This document shows positions 1-10,681 of a DNA stretch of 64,000 bases, one piece after another. Below the pieces are notes generated by a model. It searched no databases, was not told the DNA's origin, and saw nothing but the letters and a program-made list of their open reading frames with translations. The translations under genes were made by a program, and so were the position numbers. The DNA is from Marivivens donghaensis (lineage in GTDB: Bacteria; Pseudomonadota; Alphaproteobacteria; Rhodobacterales; Rhodobacteraceae), in assembly GCF_023541015.1 (NCBI RefSeq), contig NZ_JALNPR010000005.1, forward strand, positions 62,001 through 126,000. Direction: 5' to 3'. The stretch's first letter is position 1; each line of letters starts with the position of its first letter.

Positions 1-877
1 CCGTCGTCACCCGACCACCGCGCAGCACCCATGCAATCGCCATTTGGGCGAGTGTTTGACCACGGCCCTCTGCGATTTCGTTGAGCTTGCGGATATTGTT
101 CAGAACACGTTCGTCCAGAACATTCGGATCGAGGCTCTTGCCTTGAACTGCGCGGCCTTCGGTGACACCGCCGAGGTATTTGTTCGTCAGCATACCTTGG
201 GCCAGCGGCGTAAAGGCAATCGACCCAACGCCAAGGTCATCCAATGTATCCAGCAGACCGTCATGTTCGACCCAGCGGTTCAGCATGTTGTAGCTGGGCT
301 GATGGATCAACAGCGGCACGCCCATATCCTTTAGGATCGCGGCGGCTTCGCGGCTGCGTTGCGAATTGTAGGACGAGATGCCGATATAGAGCGCCTTGCC
401 CGACCGCCAGATATGCTCCAGCGCGCCCATTGTCTCTTCGAGCGGGGTTTCGGGGTCAAAGCGGTGCGAATAGAAGATATCGACGTAGTCCAGACCCATC
501 CGTTTCAGCGATTGATCACAAGATGCGATCAGATATTTGCGGCTTCCCCATTCGCCGTAGGGTCCAGGCCACATGTCATAGCCCGCCTTGGAAGAAATGA
601 TCAATTCATCACGATAGCCTGCGAAGTCGGTCTTTAGGATTTCGCCAAAGGCTTCTTCTGCAGAGCCTGCGGGTGGGCCGTAGTTGTTCGCCAAATCGAA
701 ATGCGTGATGCCTAGGTCAAAGGCCGTCTGGCAGATGTCGCGCTTTGTTTGATGCGGTGTGTCATGTCCAAAATTGTGCCAAAGGCCGAGCGAGATCGCG
801 GGCAGTTTCAGGCCAGAATTTCCGCACTTGCGGTAGACCATTTTCGAATAACGGTCCTCGGCTGGTGTGTATGTCAT
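1..877 (-). CDS. Aldo/keto reductase, L-glyceraldehyde 3-phosphate reductase-like (3' end off the window)
   Basis: The frame is open from an ATG at 877 down to base 1, giving 292 codons without a stop; the C-terminal end lies outside the window. The protein begins MTYTPAEDRYSKM and has the aldo/keto reductase tetrad: Asp61 and Tyr66 in FDLANNYG, Lys97 in SSKAGYDMW and His138 in FYSHRFD. The long GPYGEWGSRKYL segment and the QPSYNMLNRW motif are typical of the YghZ/Gpr (AKR14) group, which reduces L-glyceraldehyde 3-phosphate and methylglyoxal with NADPH in the cytosol. It is divergent from ettA, with 133 bp between the two starts. The family is sure; the exact substrate is inferred. Confidence 0.9.
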   Translation of the reverse strand, partial: MTYTPAEDRYSKMVYRKCGNSGLKLPAISLGLWHNFGHDTPHQTKRDICQTAFDLGITHFDLANNYGPPAGSAEEAFGEILKTDFAGYRDELIISSKAGYDMWPGPYGEWGSRKYLIASCDQSLKRMGLDYVDIFYSHRFDPETPLEETMGALEHIWRSGKALYIGISSYNSQRSREAAAILKDMGVPLLIHQPSYNMLNRWVEHDGLLDTLDDLGVGSIAFTPLAQGMLTNKYLGGVTEGRAVQGKSLDPNVLDERVLNNIRKLNEIAEGRGQTLAQMAIAWVLRGGRVTT

Positions 878-1010
878 GTCATCCTCTCTCATGTTGGCGC
901 TAACTTGATCGGAAAGATGGTATTGAGCAAGCGGATTGCAAGCCACGCCGCATTGCCCCTCGTCGCCATGATCGCTATCTAGGGCCAAACCAGATTCAGA
1001 GGATCACCCA

Positions 1011-2666
<1,656 letters not shown>

Positions 2667-2679
2667 TACGATCCAGACA

Positions 2680-2706
2680 AAGCCGCAGCCCCGCGCTGCG
2701 GCTTTT
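2680..2706 (+). terminator. Rho-independent terminator after ettA
   Basis: AAGCCGCAGC and GCTGCGGCTT form a 10-bp G+C-rich stem with a short loop, followed by a run of T. It lies 14 bp after the ettA stop. Confidence 0.85.
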
Positions 2707-2727
2707 TCATTCTCAAGGAACAAAGCC

Positions 2728-2913
2728 TTGGCTGCAGCACTCATCTTCTTTTTCTCGACCTTTGGCGCAGTCAGCGCGGCCCTGTCGGTCTGGCTCTTTG
2801 GCGCGGGTATTGGCGTGGCTGCATTGCTCTACGCAGCCATTGGATTAGGCATTCCAGCGGCCATTGTGATCATTCGCCATTCAGGTGAGGATTGCGGGCC
2901 TGACGATCAGTGA
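2728..2913 (+). CDS. Small hydrophobic membrane protein, unknown function
   Basis: A 61-residue frame starts at a TTG preceded by AAGGAA about 6 bases upstream. Two hydrophobic stretches (about 3-25 and 28-48) predict two membrane helices, followed by a short polar tail ending [10 protein letters not shown]. It begins 22 bp after the ettA terminator and its stop overlaps the convergent MFS gene by 7 bp. I do not recognise a family. Support is the ribosome binding site, the clear two-helix pattern and good filling of the gap, so the call is moderate. Confidence 0.5.
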   Translation: MAAALIFFFSTFGAVSAALSVWLFGAGIGVAALLYAAIGLGIPAAIVIIRHSGEDCGPDDQ

Positions 2914-4100
2914 TCCGATTTGGTAGTGACAAAGATCACAACGCATCCCGCAACCAATACCGCTGACAACACAAACGGTGCACCTGGGAGGTAACCCCAG
3001 CCACCCGACGTGAAAGCCCAGAAAATCCAAGTCATGATCAGTGGCGAAATCGCCATGCCGACCGCGTTTATGGATTGGACGACGCCTTGCAATTCGCCTT
3101 GCTGGTTGTCGGGGGTCGCGCGGGACATGATGCCTTGGATCGTCGGTCCAGAGATAGAGCCGAGGGCCATCACAGGCGTCAGCGCGAGAACCATCCAGCC
3201 GTTGTCGACAAAGACCACGAGCAGCATCCCGACAATATCGACGATAAAGCCTGCGAGCACCGTTTTGCGGTCCCCAAGTATGCGGAGGATCGGGCGGATC
3301 AGGACGGCTTGAACCACAGCCATCGAAATACCGAAGGCGGCGAGCGATAGGCCGATCATCGTCGGGTCCCAGCCGAATTTCTCTTTGCCGAAATAGGCCC
3401 AAATTGCAGGGTAGACGAAATGCGCGACGCTAAAGACAAAGATGATCAAGAGCATCGGCGATTGGCCAGGAAGTGACCCAATCGCACGGAACGCTGACAA
3501 GGGGTTCGCGCGCTTGATATCAAAGCTGCGGCGGTTTTCTTTTGAAACAGTCTCTGGCAGCACAAAAAAACCAAAGACAAAGTTTGCCGCGGCAAAGATC
3601 GCCGCAGCATAGAACGGCGCACGCGTGCCGAGGTCAGCGAGGAACCCGCCAATCATAGGCCCCACGACAAAGCCCACGCCAAAGGCAGCACCGATTAGGC
3701 CAAAGTTCGCAGCCTTTTCTTCGGGTTTTGAAATGTCGGCCATATAGGCGCCTGCGGTGGTGTGGGTCGCACCCGTGATACCGCCGATAATCCGTCCAAC
3801 CAGCAGCAACCAAATGGTGCCCGCCACGGCCATCAGCATGTAGTCCATCGCCATGATCACAAGCGCGATCAGCAAGACGGGCCGACGGCCAAAGCTGTCA
3901 GAGATATTGCCGATCAGTGGTCCAAAGAGGAACTGCATCGCGGCAAAGACGGCGGTCAGGATGCCGCCCCAAAACGCTGCGTTGCCAACATCGCCGCCAT
4001 GGATCTCTTGGATCAGGTCGGGCATGACGGGCATGATGATGCCGATACCCATCGCATCAAGCAGGACTGTGATCAGGATGAAAACGATAGGTAAGCGCAT
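2907..4100 (-). CDS. MFS transporter of the TCR/Tet drug-exporter type
   Basis: This 397-residue protein has about 12 predicted membrane helices. [20 protein letters not shown] is the usual N-terminus of the TetA-like major facilitator group, and the loop 2-3 motif [14 protein letters not shown] is the MFS signature [17 protein letters not shown] corresponds to the motif C of drug/H+ antiporters in helix 5. The ATG at 4100 has GGAG 7 bases upstream; an in-frame TTG at 4112 overlaps that ribosome binding site and is less likely. Such proteins export drugs in exchange for protons, but similarity alone does not prove tetracycline export. Confidence 0.85.
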   Translation of the reverse strand: MRLPIVFILITVLLDAMGIGIIMPVMPDLIQEIHGGDVGNAAFWGGILTAVFAAMQFLFGPLIGNISDSFGRRPVLLIALVIMAMDYMLMAVAGTIWLLLVGRIIGGITGATHTTAGAYMADISKPEEKAANFGLIGAAFGVGFVVGPMIGGFLADLGTRAPFYAAAIFAAANFVFGFFVLPETVSKENRRSFDIKRANPLSAFRAIGSLPGQSPMLLIIFVFSVAHFVYPAIWAYFGKEKFGWDPTMIGLSLAAFGISMAVVQAVLIRPILRILGDRKTVLAGFIVDIVGMLLVVFVDNGWMVLALTPVMALGSISGPTIQGIMSRATPDNQQGELQGVVQSINAVGMAISPLIMTWIFWAFTSGGWGYLPGAPFVLSAVLVAGCVVIFVTTKSDH

Positions 4101-4141
4101 GTCAGGCTCCAATTAGCCTGACAGGAGTTAAACCATCGGGT

Positions 4142-4861
4142 TCACTTTGCAAGTGTGTTTAACCTACCTAGCGCAAGCGCCATTTGTGGGAGGCACATGC
4201 GACGGGTCAGTCGCTCTGCGTCTGTGTCGCGTGCGGATTGGAGGCTGTGGTTCAGGCCGGTGATCAGGGCAACCAGTGCAGAAGCGAGTGGCGATGTGGC
4301 GGCTGACTGTTGAGCGGTCGTAACCATCCAGTCCGCGAAATTGGCAAAGGTCGTGTCGGCATCGTCCCCAACGAGGCCAAGGTTCAGGCCCTTTGCCAAA
4401 TCGGCGTCCGCAATGTGGCTGACCTTTAGCCGCGCAGCGAGCGGCGCAAGGGTGTCGTGCGCACCCATACGTTCTGACATGATCGTCAGGAACTGACGAA
4501 GGCGGAGCGCTTGGGCCGTGTCCTCTATCTGCGCCATGGTCGCACCTTCGCCAACGTGCGGCGCGAATTCAGGTGCCTGCATCAATTCGCGGAAATACTG
4601 GATGACAGGGGCAACGGGATCGCCGTCAACGGCGACAACCTTGGCCAGACCCGACGGGTCGATCTGCAGTTCGAGCGAGGCACGGTGGATCGCCTTTGCC
4701 GCGATATCAGGAACCTCACCCCGTTCACCGCGAACCTTTGCCAAGGTGCCCAGCACGATCATGATCGCACGCACTTCGGCCGTATCAGTAAAGAGCGCAG
4801 CCGTTTCGCGATCGAAGAGGGCGTCGCGCCAGATTGCGCTGTCAAAGGGGGATGCGGTCAT
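4142..4861 (-). CDS. PcaB-like protein lacking the lyase core (3-carboxy-cis,cis-muconate cycloisomerase homologue)
   Basis: The 239-residue product starts MTASPFDSAIWRDALF and its first 140 residues read like the N-terminal domain of PcaB. GATMAQIEDTAQALRLRQ corresponds to the usual GATSQDxxDTxxxLQLR segment. Full PcaB is about 350-450 residues. Here the catalytic histidine region (GRTxLQHA) and the fumarase/aspartase signature (GSSxMPxKxN) are absent. The start overlaps the pcaD stop (TGATG), implying translational coupling. It may be a degenerate or repurposed PcaB. The assignment rests on partial resemblance plus its pcaD neighbour. Confidence 0.6.
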   Translation of the reverse strand: MTASPFDSAIWRDALFDRETAALFTDTAEVRAIMIVLGTLAKVRGERGEVPDIAAKAIHRASLELQIDPSGLAKVVAVDGDPVAPVIQYFRELMQAPEFAPHVGEGATMAQIEDTAQALRLRQFLTIMSERMGAHDTLAPLAARLKVSHIADADLAKGLNLGLVGDDADTTFANFADWMVTTAQQSAATSPLASALVALITGLNHSLQSARDTDAERLTRRMCLPQMALALGRLNTLAK

Positions 4862-5661
4862 CAGATATGGCCCGTGTCTTTCATGAATTGCGTCAGGAGT
4901 GCGGTATACTCTTCCGGCTTTTCAACACAAGGCAGGTGACCTGCTTTGCGGATGATCTCGAATTTTGAGCCGGGGATCACGTCGATGGTTTCGCGTACCA
5001 GATCGGCAGGGGTCGACCCGTCATCAGACCCCGCGATGCCCAGCGTGGGGCAACGAAGCCCGCTGGTGGGCGTATAGAAATCCGTGCCCGAAATCGCGGC
5101 GCAGCACCCGCAATATCCCTCGACCGAGGTTGCACAGACCATATCGCGCCACGGTGTCACGGCAGGCGAATTGCGAAAATCGCGGGTGAACCATTTCTGC
5201 ATGATCCCATCGACCAAGGCCTCTAGACCTTTGGTGCGGACTGTATCAATGCGGTCTTGCCAAAGTTTCGGCATGCCGATCTTTGCGGCGGTATTTGAAA
5301 GAACAAGCGTGCGGATAATGTCGAACCGTTTGACTGCCAAGCCTTGGGCAATCATGCCGCCAATCGACAGACCAACGAACATCGCATCGCGCACGTTCAA
5401 CGCGTCACAGACGGCCTCTGTATCGGAAATCAGCGCACCCATTGTATAGGGCGCCTCAGGGGCCGAGGATTTCCCGTGCCCACGTTTGTCCATCCTCACG
5501 ATCCGCAAGCCTTCGGGCAAGAGCGGGAGAACGGCGTCCCACAGATGAAGGTTGGTGCCGAGAGAGTTGGCCAACACAACGGTCGGTGCAGCGGGATCAT
5601 CGACCCCGTCAACGCGTGCGTAGAGGGTCACATCGCCCCGTTGGATGAAATGTTCGGACAT
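4861..5661 (-). CDS. pcaD: 3-oxoadipate enol-lactonase
   Basis: This is a 266-residue alpha/beta hydrolase. Ser sits in the nucleophile elbow GLSIGGMIAQG, an Asp follows in GSDDGSTP, and His lies in KAGHLPCVEKPE, all as in PcaD. DKRGHGKSSAPEAPYTM is the characteristic PcaD oxyanion-side segment. PcaD hydrolyses 3-oxoadipate enol-lactone to 3-oxoadipate in the protocatechuate branch of the beta-ketoadipate pathway. GAGGAGG lies 6 bases before the ATG. The other pca genes (pcaC, pcaH, pcaG) are not in this window. It overlaps the PcaB-like gene downstream by one base. Confidence 0.88.
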   Translation of the reverse strand: MSEHFIQRGDVTLYARVDGVDDPAAPTVVLANSLGTNLHLWDAVLPLLPEGLRIVRMDKRGHGKSSAPEAPYTMGALISDTEAVCDALNVRDAMFVGLSIGGMIAQGLAVKRFDIIRTLVLSNTAAKIGMPKLWQDRIDTVRTKGLEALVDGIMQKWFTRDFRNSPAVTPWRDMVCATSVEGYCGCCAAISGTDFYTPTSGLRCPTLGIAGSDDGSTPADLVRETIDVIPGSKFEIIRKAGHLPCVEKPEEYTALLTQFMKDTGHI

Positions 5662-5734
5662 GGTCGCCTCCTCAGTTTCCCCGATACATGAGGCGGGTTC
5701 CGTCGAAAGGCAACCTTTAGACCTAGATCAGAGG

Positions 5735-6565
5735 CTAGGCTTGGGCGTCCTTCACAGCTGAGAGCCAAACCCGCAGGGCCTCAATGGCTTCTGGTTCGTC
5801 CAAAAACGGCACGTGTCCGCGATCTGGCACCTCGGCAGGGATCATGTCGGGGCGGCGTTTTGACATTTCGTCGGCTGTTTCGACCGAGAGCAAATCGCTG
5901 TTCATCCCACGGATCAGCGCAATCGGCAGTCCGTCGAGCGCGTCGAAAAACGGCCAAAGCGATGGGGCGTTGTTGTCTGCCGCGTTGAAGGTATCGCGTA
6001 GCTTTGGGTCATAACGAATGACGAGCCCATCGGCGGTCTGTTCGTAGTGGGCACGAACCTCGGCCAACCAACGTTCCATCGGGACGTTCTTAAAGTGCAC
6101 CCAGTTGCGGTCGCGGAATTGGGCGGCTTCTTCATAAGTTTTTTGTGCGGGATTGCGGCCAATGTAGGCGCTGATGATGTCCAGCCCTTGGGTGTCGATC
6201 ACCGGACCAATGTCATTGAGCGCAACGCCCAGCAGTCGGTCCTTGGCGGTTGCAGCGAGAACCATTCCAATAATCCCACCGCGCGACGTGCCGATGATCG
6301 CGGCCTTTTCCAGCCCCAGATGATCCATGAGCGCCAGAATGTCCTGTGCCTCATGCGGCACAGTATAGGTATCCGACGTGGCCCAGTCCGATTTGCCCCG
6401 ACCGCGATAATCAGGCCGAATGAGCCTGATCCCGTCTAGGAGAGGTGCGATGTGGTCAAAGTCAGCCGCGTTGCGCGTTAGGCCTGCCAGCGCGAGGACG
6501 GGCAGCCCTTCGCCTTCGTCAAGGTAATGCAGTCGGGTTCCGTCGGGGGCGCTGTAATAAGGCAT
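5735..6565 (-). CDS. Alpha/beta fold hydrolase
   Basis: This 276-residue alpha/beta hydrolase has the nucleophile elbow GTSRGGIIG, an acid region in RGMNSDLLS, and the catalytic His in DRGHVPFLDEP. RPDYRGRGKSDW is the standard segment before the elbow. Substrate cannot be read from the sequence. Its ATG overlaps the stop of the haloacid dehalogenase gene by one base (TAATG), so the two are probably co-translated. pcaD follows 73 bp downstream on the same strand. Confidence 0.8.
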   Translation of the reverse strand: MPYYSAPDGTRLHYLDEGEGLPVLALAGLTRNAADFDHIAPLLDGIRLIRPDYRGRGKSDWATSDTYTVPHEAQDILALMDHLGLEKAAIIGTSRGGIIGMVLAATAKDRLLGVALNDIGPVIDTQGLDIISAYIGRNPAQKTYEEAAQFRDRNWVHFKNVPMERWLAEVRAHYEQTADGLVIRYDPKLRDTFNAADNNAPSLWPFFDALDGLPIALIRGMNSDLLSVETADEMSKRRPDMIPAEVPDRGHVPFLDEPEAIEALRVWLSAVKDAQA

Positions 6566-7239
6566 TAGATCAGGTCCGGGATCGTGCTGAGGTCAGTGAG
6601 TACCAATTCAGGCGCGGCATAGAGCCGATCCATCGGGTCGCCATTACGGTTCACCCAAGCGGTGCGATAGCCAAATTTGGAAGCACCCGCCGCATCCCAG
6701 CCGTTCGACGAGACAAAGAGGACTTCGTTCCGTTCGCAGACAAAACGGCTCTCGACCATTTCGTAAACGAGGTCGTGGGGTTTATAGACACCCACCGTTT
6801 CGACCGACAAAACATCATCGAGAAGCTCGGACAGGCCCGCCGATTTCACCGCCGCATCCAGCATCGCAGGCGAACCGTTCGAGAGGATCGCCGTGTTCAT
6901 CCCGCGCTCTTTCAACGTGGCGAGCATTTTGGGCACTTCGGGATAGGCGCTCAGTTCCCAATAGAGCGCCAAAAGACGTTCGCGGAGGGCGGCATCGTCG
7001 AGGCCAGAAGCCTCCATCGCCCAATCGAGGCCGTCACCCGTCACCTGCCAGAAATCAACGTGTTGGCGGGCCACAGCCCGGAGCCATGAATATTCCAACT
7101 GCTTGCGGCGCCAATTTGCAGCCAGTGCTGGCCAGACTTGCGCCAGTGCCTCTTGTCCGGGTTCTGCTGCAGCTTCCCGTGCTGCGGCAGCGACGTCGAA
7201 CAATGTGCCATAGGCATCAAAAATACAGGTGTTGATCAA
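6565..7239 (-). CDS. Haloacid dehalogenase, type II (HAD superfamily)
   Basis: The 224-residue product begins INTCIFDAYGTLFDV, with the nucleophile Asp in motif I. AILSNGSP is motif II, GVYKPHD carries the motif III Lys, and FVSSNGWDAAGA is the motif IV region typical of (S)-2-haloacid dehalogenases. I place the start at a TTG (7237-7239) because GGAGGA lies 6-8 bases upstream and it gives the usual length of 220-230; the longer open frame upstream has no dehalogenase sequence. The enzyme class hydrolyses short 2-haloacids, but close relatives act on other small acids. Confidence 0.85.
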   Translation of the reverse strand: MINTCIFDAYGTLFDVAAAAREAAAEPGQEALAQVWPALAANWRRKQLEYSWLRAVARQHVDFWQVTGDGLDWAMEASGLDDAALRERLLALYWELSAYPEVPKMLATLKERGMNTAILSNGSPAMLDAAVKSAGLSELLDDVLSVETVGVYKPHDLVYEMVESRFVCERNEVLFVSSNGWDAAGASKFGYRTAWVNRNGDPMDRLYAAPELVLTDLSTIPDLI

Positions 7240-7401
7240 TGTGGGTCCTCCATCCTGTCGCGCAGAGTGACCAACTCTGAGCGGAAGAACAAGGGCGCCA
7301 TTTGCAATCCAGCCATGCATTCCATAGGGTGTCCCCCGAATCCCAGAGCACCCGCAGAGTGCGGCCTCTTTCATTCTTTCCCTGACAGACCGGAGATTTT
7401 T

Positions 7402-7836
7402 ATGACCCAAGTAAAATCGGGTGACACCGTTCGTATTCATTACACTGGCACCCTGACCACTGGCGAAACCTTTGACAGCAGCGAAGGTCGTGAGCCGCTG
7501 GAGTTCATCGTTGGCTCGGGTCAGATCATTCCTGGTCTGGATAAGGCTCTGCCTGGCATGACCGTCGGCGATAAGAAAACCGTCGAAGTCCCCTGTGCCG
7601 AAGCCTACGGCGAAGCCAGTGCTGACGCGATCCAAGCGATCCCGCGTTCCGAAATTCCTGATCACATCCCAACCGAGATCGGTACCCAGCTTCAGATGCA
7701 AGCACCGACGGGTCAGGTTGTTCCTGTGACCGTTGTCGACGCGAACGAAGAGCAGGTTGTTCTGGATGCGAACCACATGCTCGCTGGCAAAGACCTGATC
7801 TTTGCGATCGAACTGGTCGAGATCAAAGCGGCCTAA
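7402..7836 (+). CDS. FKBP-type peptidyl-prolyl cis-trans isomerase
   Basis: This is a 144-residue cytosolic FKBP of the SlyD-like group. It reads TQVKSGDTVRIHYTGTLTTG, then FDSS, GSGQIIPGLDKALPGM and the C-terminal strand LVEI. An insert-in-flap domain lies between about residues 65 and 125, and VVLDANHMLAGKDL is characteristic of the group. It probably works as a folding catalyst or chaperone. The ATG at 7402 has GGAG 6 bases upstream; in-frame codons further upstream lack FKBP sequence. It is divergent from the HAD gene and shares the 4-bp double stop CTAA with the convergent gene. Confidence 0.9.
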   Translation: MTQVKSGDTVRIHYTGTLTTGETFDSSEGREPLEFIVGSGQIIPGLDKALPGMTVGDKKTVEVPCAEAYGEASADAIQAIPRSEIPDHIPTEIGTQLQMQAPTGQVVPVTVVDANEEQVVLDANHMLAGKDLIFAIELVEIKAA

Positions 7837-8609
7837 AGGCCCAAGGCGAGAACAATGAGCGGCCAGCCGAACCGATACAGGCTGGCCGTGACCACAAGAT
7901 AGGCCCCGATCAATAGCCATGCGGCGTCTTTGGGCATCGGGGATTGATGCGGCGTCGGGTGTTCAAGGGCCATGAGGCCACGAATGCCGATAAAGGCGAT
8001 AGCGCCAAGCGTGAATGACGTAAAGCCAGCGGCCAATGTCAGGATCACAGCGAGGGCGGCACCCCCCAATACAAACGGCAGCATTGGCCAGAACGTCTCT
8101 GACACCGCGCGAATGATCCGCCCTCCTGCCAGCGGCCAGAACGGTAACAGCGTGAAAGCGCCATAGGTGGCCGAGACGGCTGCAAACCCCGCGAGGTAAT
8201 TCCCCAGCAGCGGTGAGCTGTTCAGCAACATCGCTGCAATCGCGAGGCACAGAAATACAGCGGGCACAGTGAAGGCAGGGCCCATCAGCGCGACATAGGC
8301 TTCTTTGCCTTGGTCCAGTTTGTGCAAATCCCACTTGGGCGGGTTCGCAAAGACGGGGATGGCGCGGATTTTCGCGTTCACGCCGAAAGAGCGAAGCGTG
8401 ACGACGTGGCCGAGTTCTTGGAAATAGAAGGTTGCGATCAGGCAGGGGCCAAAGAACGGGCCGAAAAAGTAGAAGATCGCTGCGGCGGCGAGTGCGCCAA
8501 AGGCCCAGAACTTGCGGTCAGGCCACTCAATGGAAAGTCCAGCCCAGCCCCCGCGTGTTGCCAGCCAAAAGGCGGAGCAAAACCCGAGGGCAAGGGCCAG
8601 TAATCCCAT
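7833..8609 (-). CDS. M50 (site-2 protease)-like membrane protein with altered metal ligands
   Basis: The 258-residue product has about six hydrophobic segments. The fold resembles M50 intramembrane metalloproteases: FQELGHVVTLRSFG (about 63-76) sits where HExxH is expected, and LLPFWPLAGGRI (about 154-165) sits where the LLPxxPLDGG ligand motif is expected. The first His is Gln64 and the ligand Asp is Ala161, so two of the three zinc ligands are missing. It starts 3 bp after fabI on the same strand and is probably the last gene of the fab operon. Function is unknown; a non-proteolytic role is inferred. Confidence 0.65.
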   Translation of the reverse strand: MGLLALALGFCSAFWLATRGGWAGLSIEWPDRKFWAFGALAAAAIFYFFGPFFGPCLIATFYFQELGHVVTLRSFGVNAKIRAIPVFANPPKWDLHKLDQGKEAYVALMGPAFTVPAVFLCLAIAAMLLNSSPLLGNYLAGFAAVSATYGAFTLLPFWPLAGGRIIRAVSETFWPMLPFVLGGAALAVILTLAAGFTSFTLGAIAFIGIRGLMALEHPTPHQSPMPKDAAWLLIGAYLVVTASLYRFGWPLIVLALGL

Positions 8610-8612
8610 GGA

Positions 8613-9401
8613 TCAGAGGTGGTCTTGCTGTGGCATCCCGAGAACGTGGAAGCCGCCGTCAACGCGGATGATTTCGCCTGTTGTGTAAGCGCCAGCATCG
8701 GATGCGAGGTAAACCGCGGTGCCGCCAACAGCCTCGAGCGTTGCGTTCGACCGCAGCGGTGCGTTCTGTTCCGTGTGGCGGAAGGTTGCGCGTGCGCCAC
8801 CGATGGCTGCGCCAGCCAGCGTTTTCATCGGGCCGGGGGAGACCGCGTTCACGCGAATACCCTGCGGGCCGAGGTCGTTCGCCAGATAGCGGACCGAAGA
8901 TTCCAGTGCCGCCTTTGCAACGCCCATGACGTTGTAGTTCGGCGTCACGCGGTTGGAACCGCCGTAGGTCAGCGTCAGCAGCGTGCCGCCGTTCGGCATC
9001 AGTTCCGATGCGCGCTTGGACACTTCGATGAACGAATAGCAGCTGATAACCATCGAATTGCAGAAGTTATCGCGGCTGGTGTTGATGAAACGACCTGTGA
9101 GTTCGTTTTTGTCCGAATAGGCAATCGCGTGGACCACGAAATCAATGGTGCCCCATTTGTCTTTCAGTGTCTGAAAGGCGAGGTCCATGCTTTCGTCGTT
9201 GGTCACATCTACGTCGATGAGGGTGTCAGAACCTACCGACGCGGCCAGAGGTTCAACGCGTTTGCCAAAGGCTTCGCCTTGATAAGAGAACGCGAGTTCT
9301 GCGCCTGCGTCCGCCATTGCCTTAGCGATACCCCATGCGATGGAGCGTTCGTTGGCAACGCCCATGATCAAGCCACGTTTACCCTGCATCGAAATAGTCA
9401 T
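8613..9401 (-). CDS. fabI: Enoyl-[acyl-carrier-protein] reductase (NADH)
   Basis: This is a 262-residue short-chain dehydrogenase-like protein. GVANERSIAWGIAKA is the FabI nucleotide-binding loop. The catalytic residues fall at Tyr146, Tyr156 and Lys163, the same numbers as in Escherichia coli FabI, and SPGPMKTLAGAAI is the substrate-binding loop. FabI reduces trans-2-enoyl-ACP in the last step of fatty acid elongation. It follows fabB by 12 bp. Confidence 0.95.
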   Translation of the reverse strand: MTISMQGKRGLIMGVANERSIAWGIAKAMADAGAELAFSYQGEAFGKRVEPLAASVGSDTLIDVDVTNDESMDLAFQTLKDKWGTIDFVVHAIAYSDKNELTGRFINTSRDNFCNSMVISCYSFIEVSKRASELMPNGGTLLTLTYGGSNRVTPNYNVMGVAKAALESSVRYLANDLGPQGIRVNAVSPGPMKTLAGAAIGGARATFRHTEQNAPLRSNATLEAVGGTAVYLASDAGAYTTGEIIRVDGGFHVLGMPQQDHL

Positions 9402-9413
9402 GTGAAAAAGTCC

Positions 9414-10643
9414 TTAGTCTCGAAACTTGGAGAGCAGCATCGACCCGTTCGTGCCACCAAACCCAAAGCTGTTGGTCATGATGGTATCTAGCCCAGCATT
9501 TTCAACCAGAGAAGTCGCTATTTCTGCGGGATTCAACTCTGGGTCGAGTGTTTCGACGTTGATCGAGGGTGCAATGAAGTCACCCTGCAGCATCAGGAGG
9601 CAGTAAATCGCCTCGGATGCGCCAGTCGCGCCTTGGCTGTGGCCCGTCATCGATTTGGTCGACGAGATCGGCGGTGTGGTGCCTTCGCCAAAGACGCGGC
9701 GCACAGCCTGAACCTCGCCCACGTCACCGACGGGTGTCGATGTGCCGTGTGCGTTGATGTAGCTAATTTTGCGGCCTTCGGGCAGGGTTTCCAGAGCGAG
9801 GCGCATCGCGCGTTCGCCGCCTTCACCCGACGGGGCAACCATGTCGTGACCGTCCGAAGTCGCGGCAAAGCCTGTGACCTCAGCGTAGATTTTCGCGCCG
9901 CGTGCTTTCGCGTGCTCCAGTTCTTCGAGGACAACGATACCGCCGCCGCCTGCAATGACGAAACCGTCACGGCCAGCGTCGAATGCGCGGGACGCTTTGG
10001 TCGGTGTGTCGTTGTATTTCGAAGACATCGCACCCATCGCGTCGAACAAGCAGGACAGCGTCCAGTCGAGTTCTTCTGCGCCACCTGCAAACATTACGTC
10101 CTGTTTGCCCATCATGATCTGTTCTGCTGCGTTGCCGATGCAGTGCAAAGAGGTCGAGCAAGCCGAGGTGATCGAGTAGTTGATGCCCTTGATCTTGAAC
10201 TGGGTCGAAAGGTTGGCAGAGATGGTCGAGGACATGCACTTCGGCACAGCGAAGGGCCCGATCCGTTTGGGCGAACCGTTGTTGTCGACGATCTGGTGCG
10301 CGGCGTACATCGCGCTGGTGGACGGGCCACCCGAGCCAGCGATCAGACCTGTGCGGGTGTTGGATACTTGATCCTCGGATAGGCCAGAATCCTCGATCGC
10401 TTGCTTCATCGATATGTAAGCATAAGCCGCGCCCGGACCCATGAAACGCAGAGCACGTTTATCAACGTGTTCTGTGACATCGATTTTGACGGTGCCTGCG
10501 ATCTGGCTGCGGAAGCCGCGTTCTGCCATTTCGGGGCTGGCTTCGATGCCCGATTTACCCGCACGAAGAGAGGCCTCTACCTCGGCAGCATTGTTCCCGA
10601 TCGGTGAAACGATCCCGAGACCAGTTACGACAACACGGCGCAT
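9414..10643 (-). CDS. fabB: Beta-ketoacyl-ACP synthase I
   Basis: This is a 409-residue thiolase-fold condensing enzyme. Cys162 lies in [10 protein letters not shown], His299 in [11 protein letters not shown], Lys330 and His335 in [14 protein letters not shown], and the [10 protein letters not shown] glycine loop is near the end. FabB with FabA forms the anaerobic unsaturated fatty acid branch, which fits its place between fabA and fabI. The ATG at 10643 has GGAGGG 5 bases upstream; an in-frame GTG six bases earlier is less likely. Confidence 0.95.
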   Translation of the reverse strand: MRRVVVTGLGIVSPIGNNAAEVEASLRAGKSGIEASPEMAERGFRSQIAGTVKIDVTEHVDKRALRFMGPGAAYAYISMKQAIEDSGLSEDQVSNTRTGLIAGSGGPSTSAMYAAHQIVDNNGSPKRIGPFAVPKCMSSTISANLSTQFKIKGINYSITSACSTSLHCIGNAAEQIMMGKQDVMFAGGAEELDWTLSCLFDAMGAMSSKYNDTPTKASRAFDAGRDGFVIAGGGGIVVLEELEHAKARGAKIYAEVTGFAATSDGHDMVAPSGEGGERAMRLALETLPEGRKISYINAHGTSTPVGDVGEVQAVRRVFGEGTTPPISSTKSMTGHSQGATGASEAIYCLLMLQGDFIAPSINVETLDPELNPAEIATSLVENAGLDTIMTNSFGFGGTNGSMLLSKFRD

Positions 10644-10681
10644 AGGCACCCTCCCTTGTAGTCTTTGATGTTCTGTCGGTC

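Noticed and set aside
7240-7920. Upstream extension of the haloacid dehalogenase frame
   Set aside because: The extra sequence is antisense to the FKBP gene and lacks HAD sequence; a TTG with a strong ribosome binding site gives the normal length.
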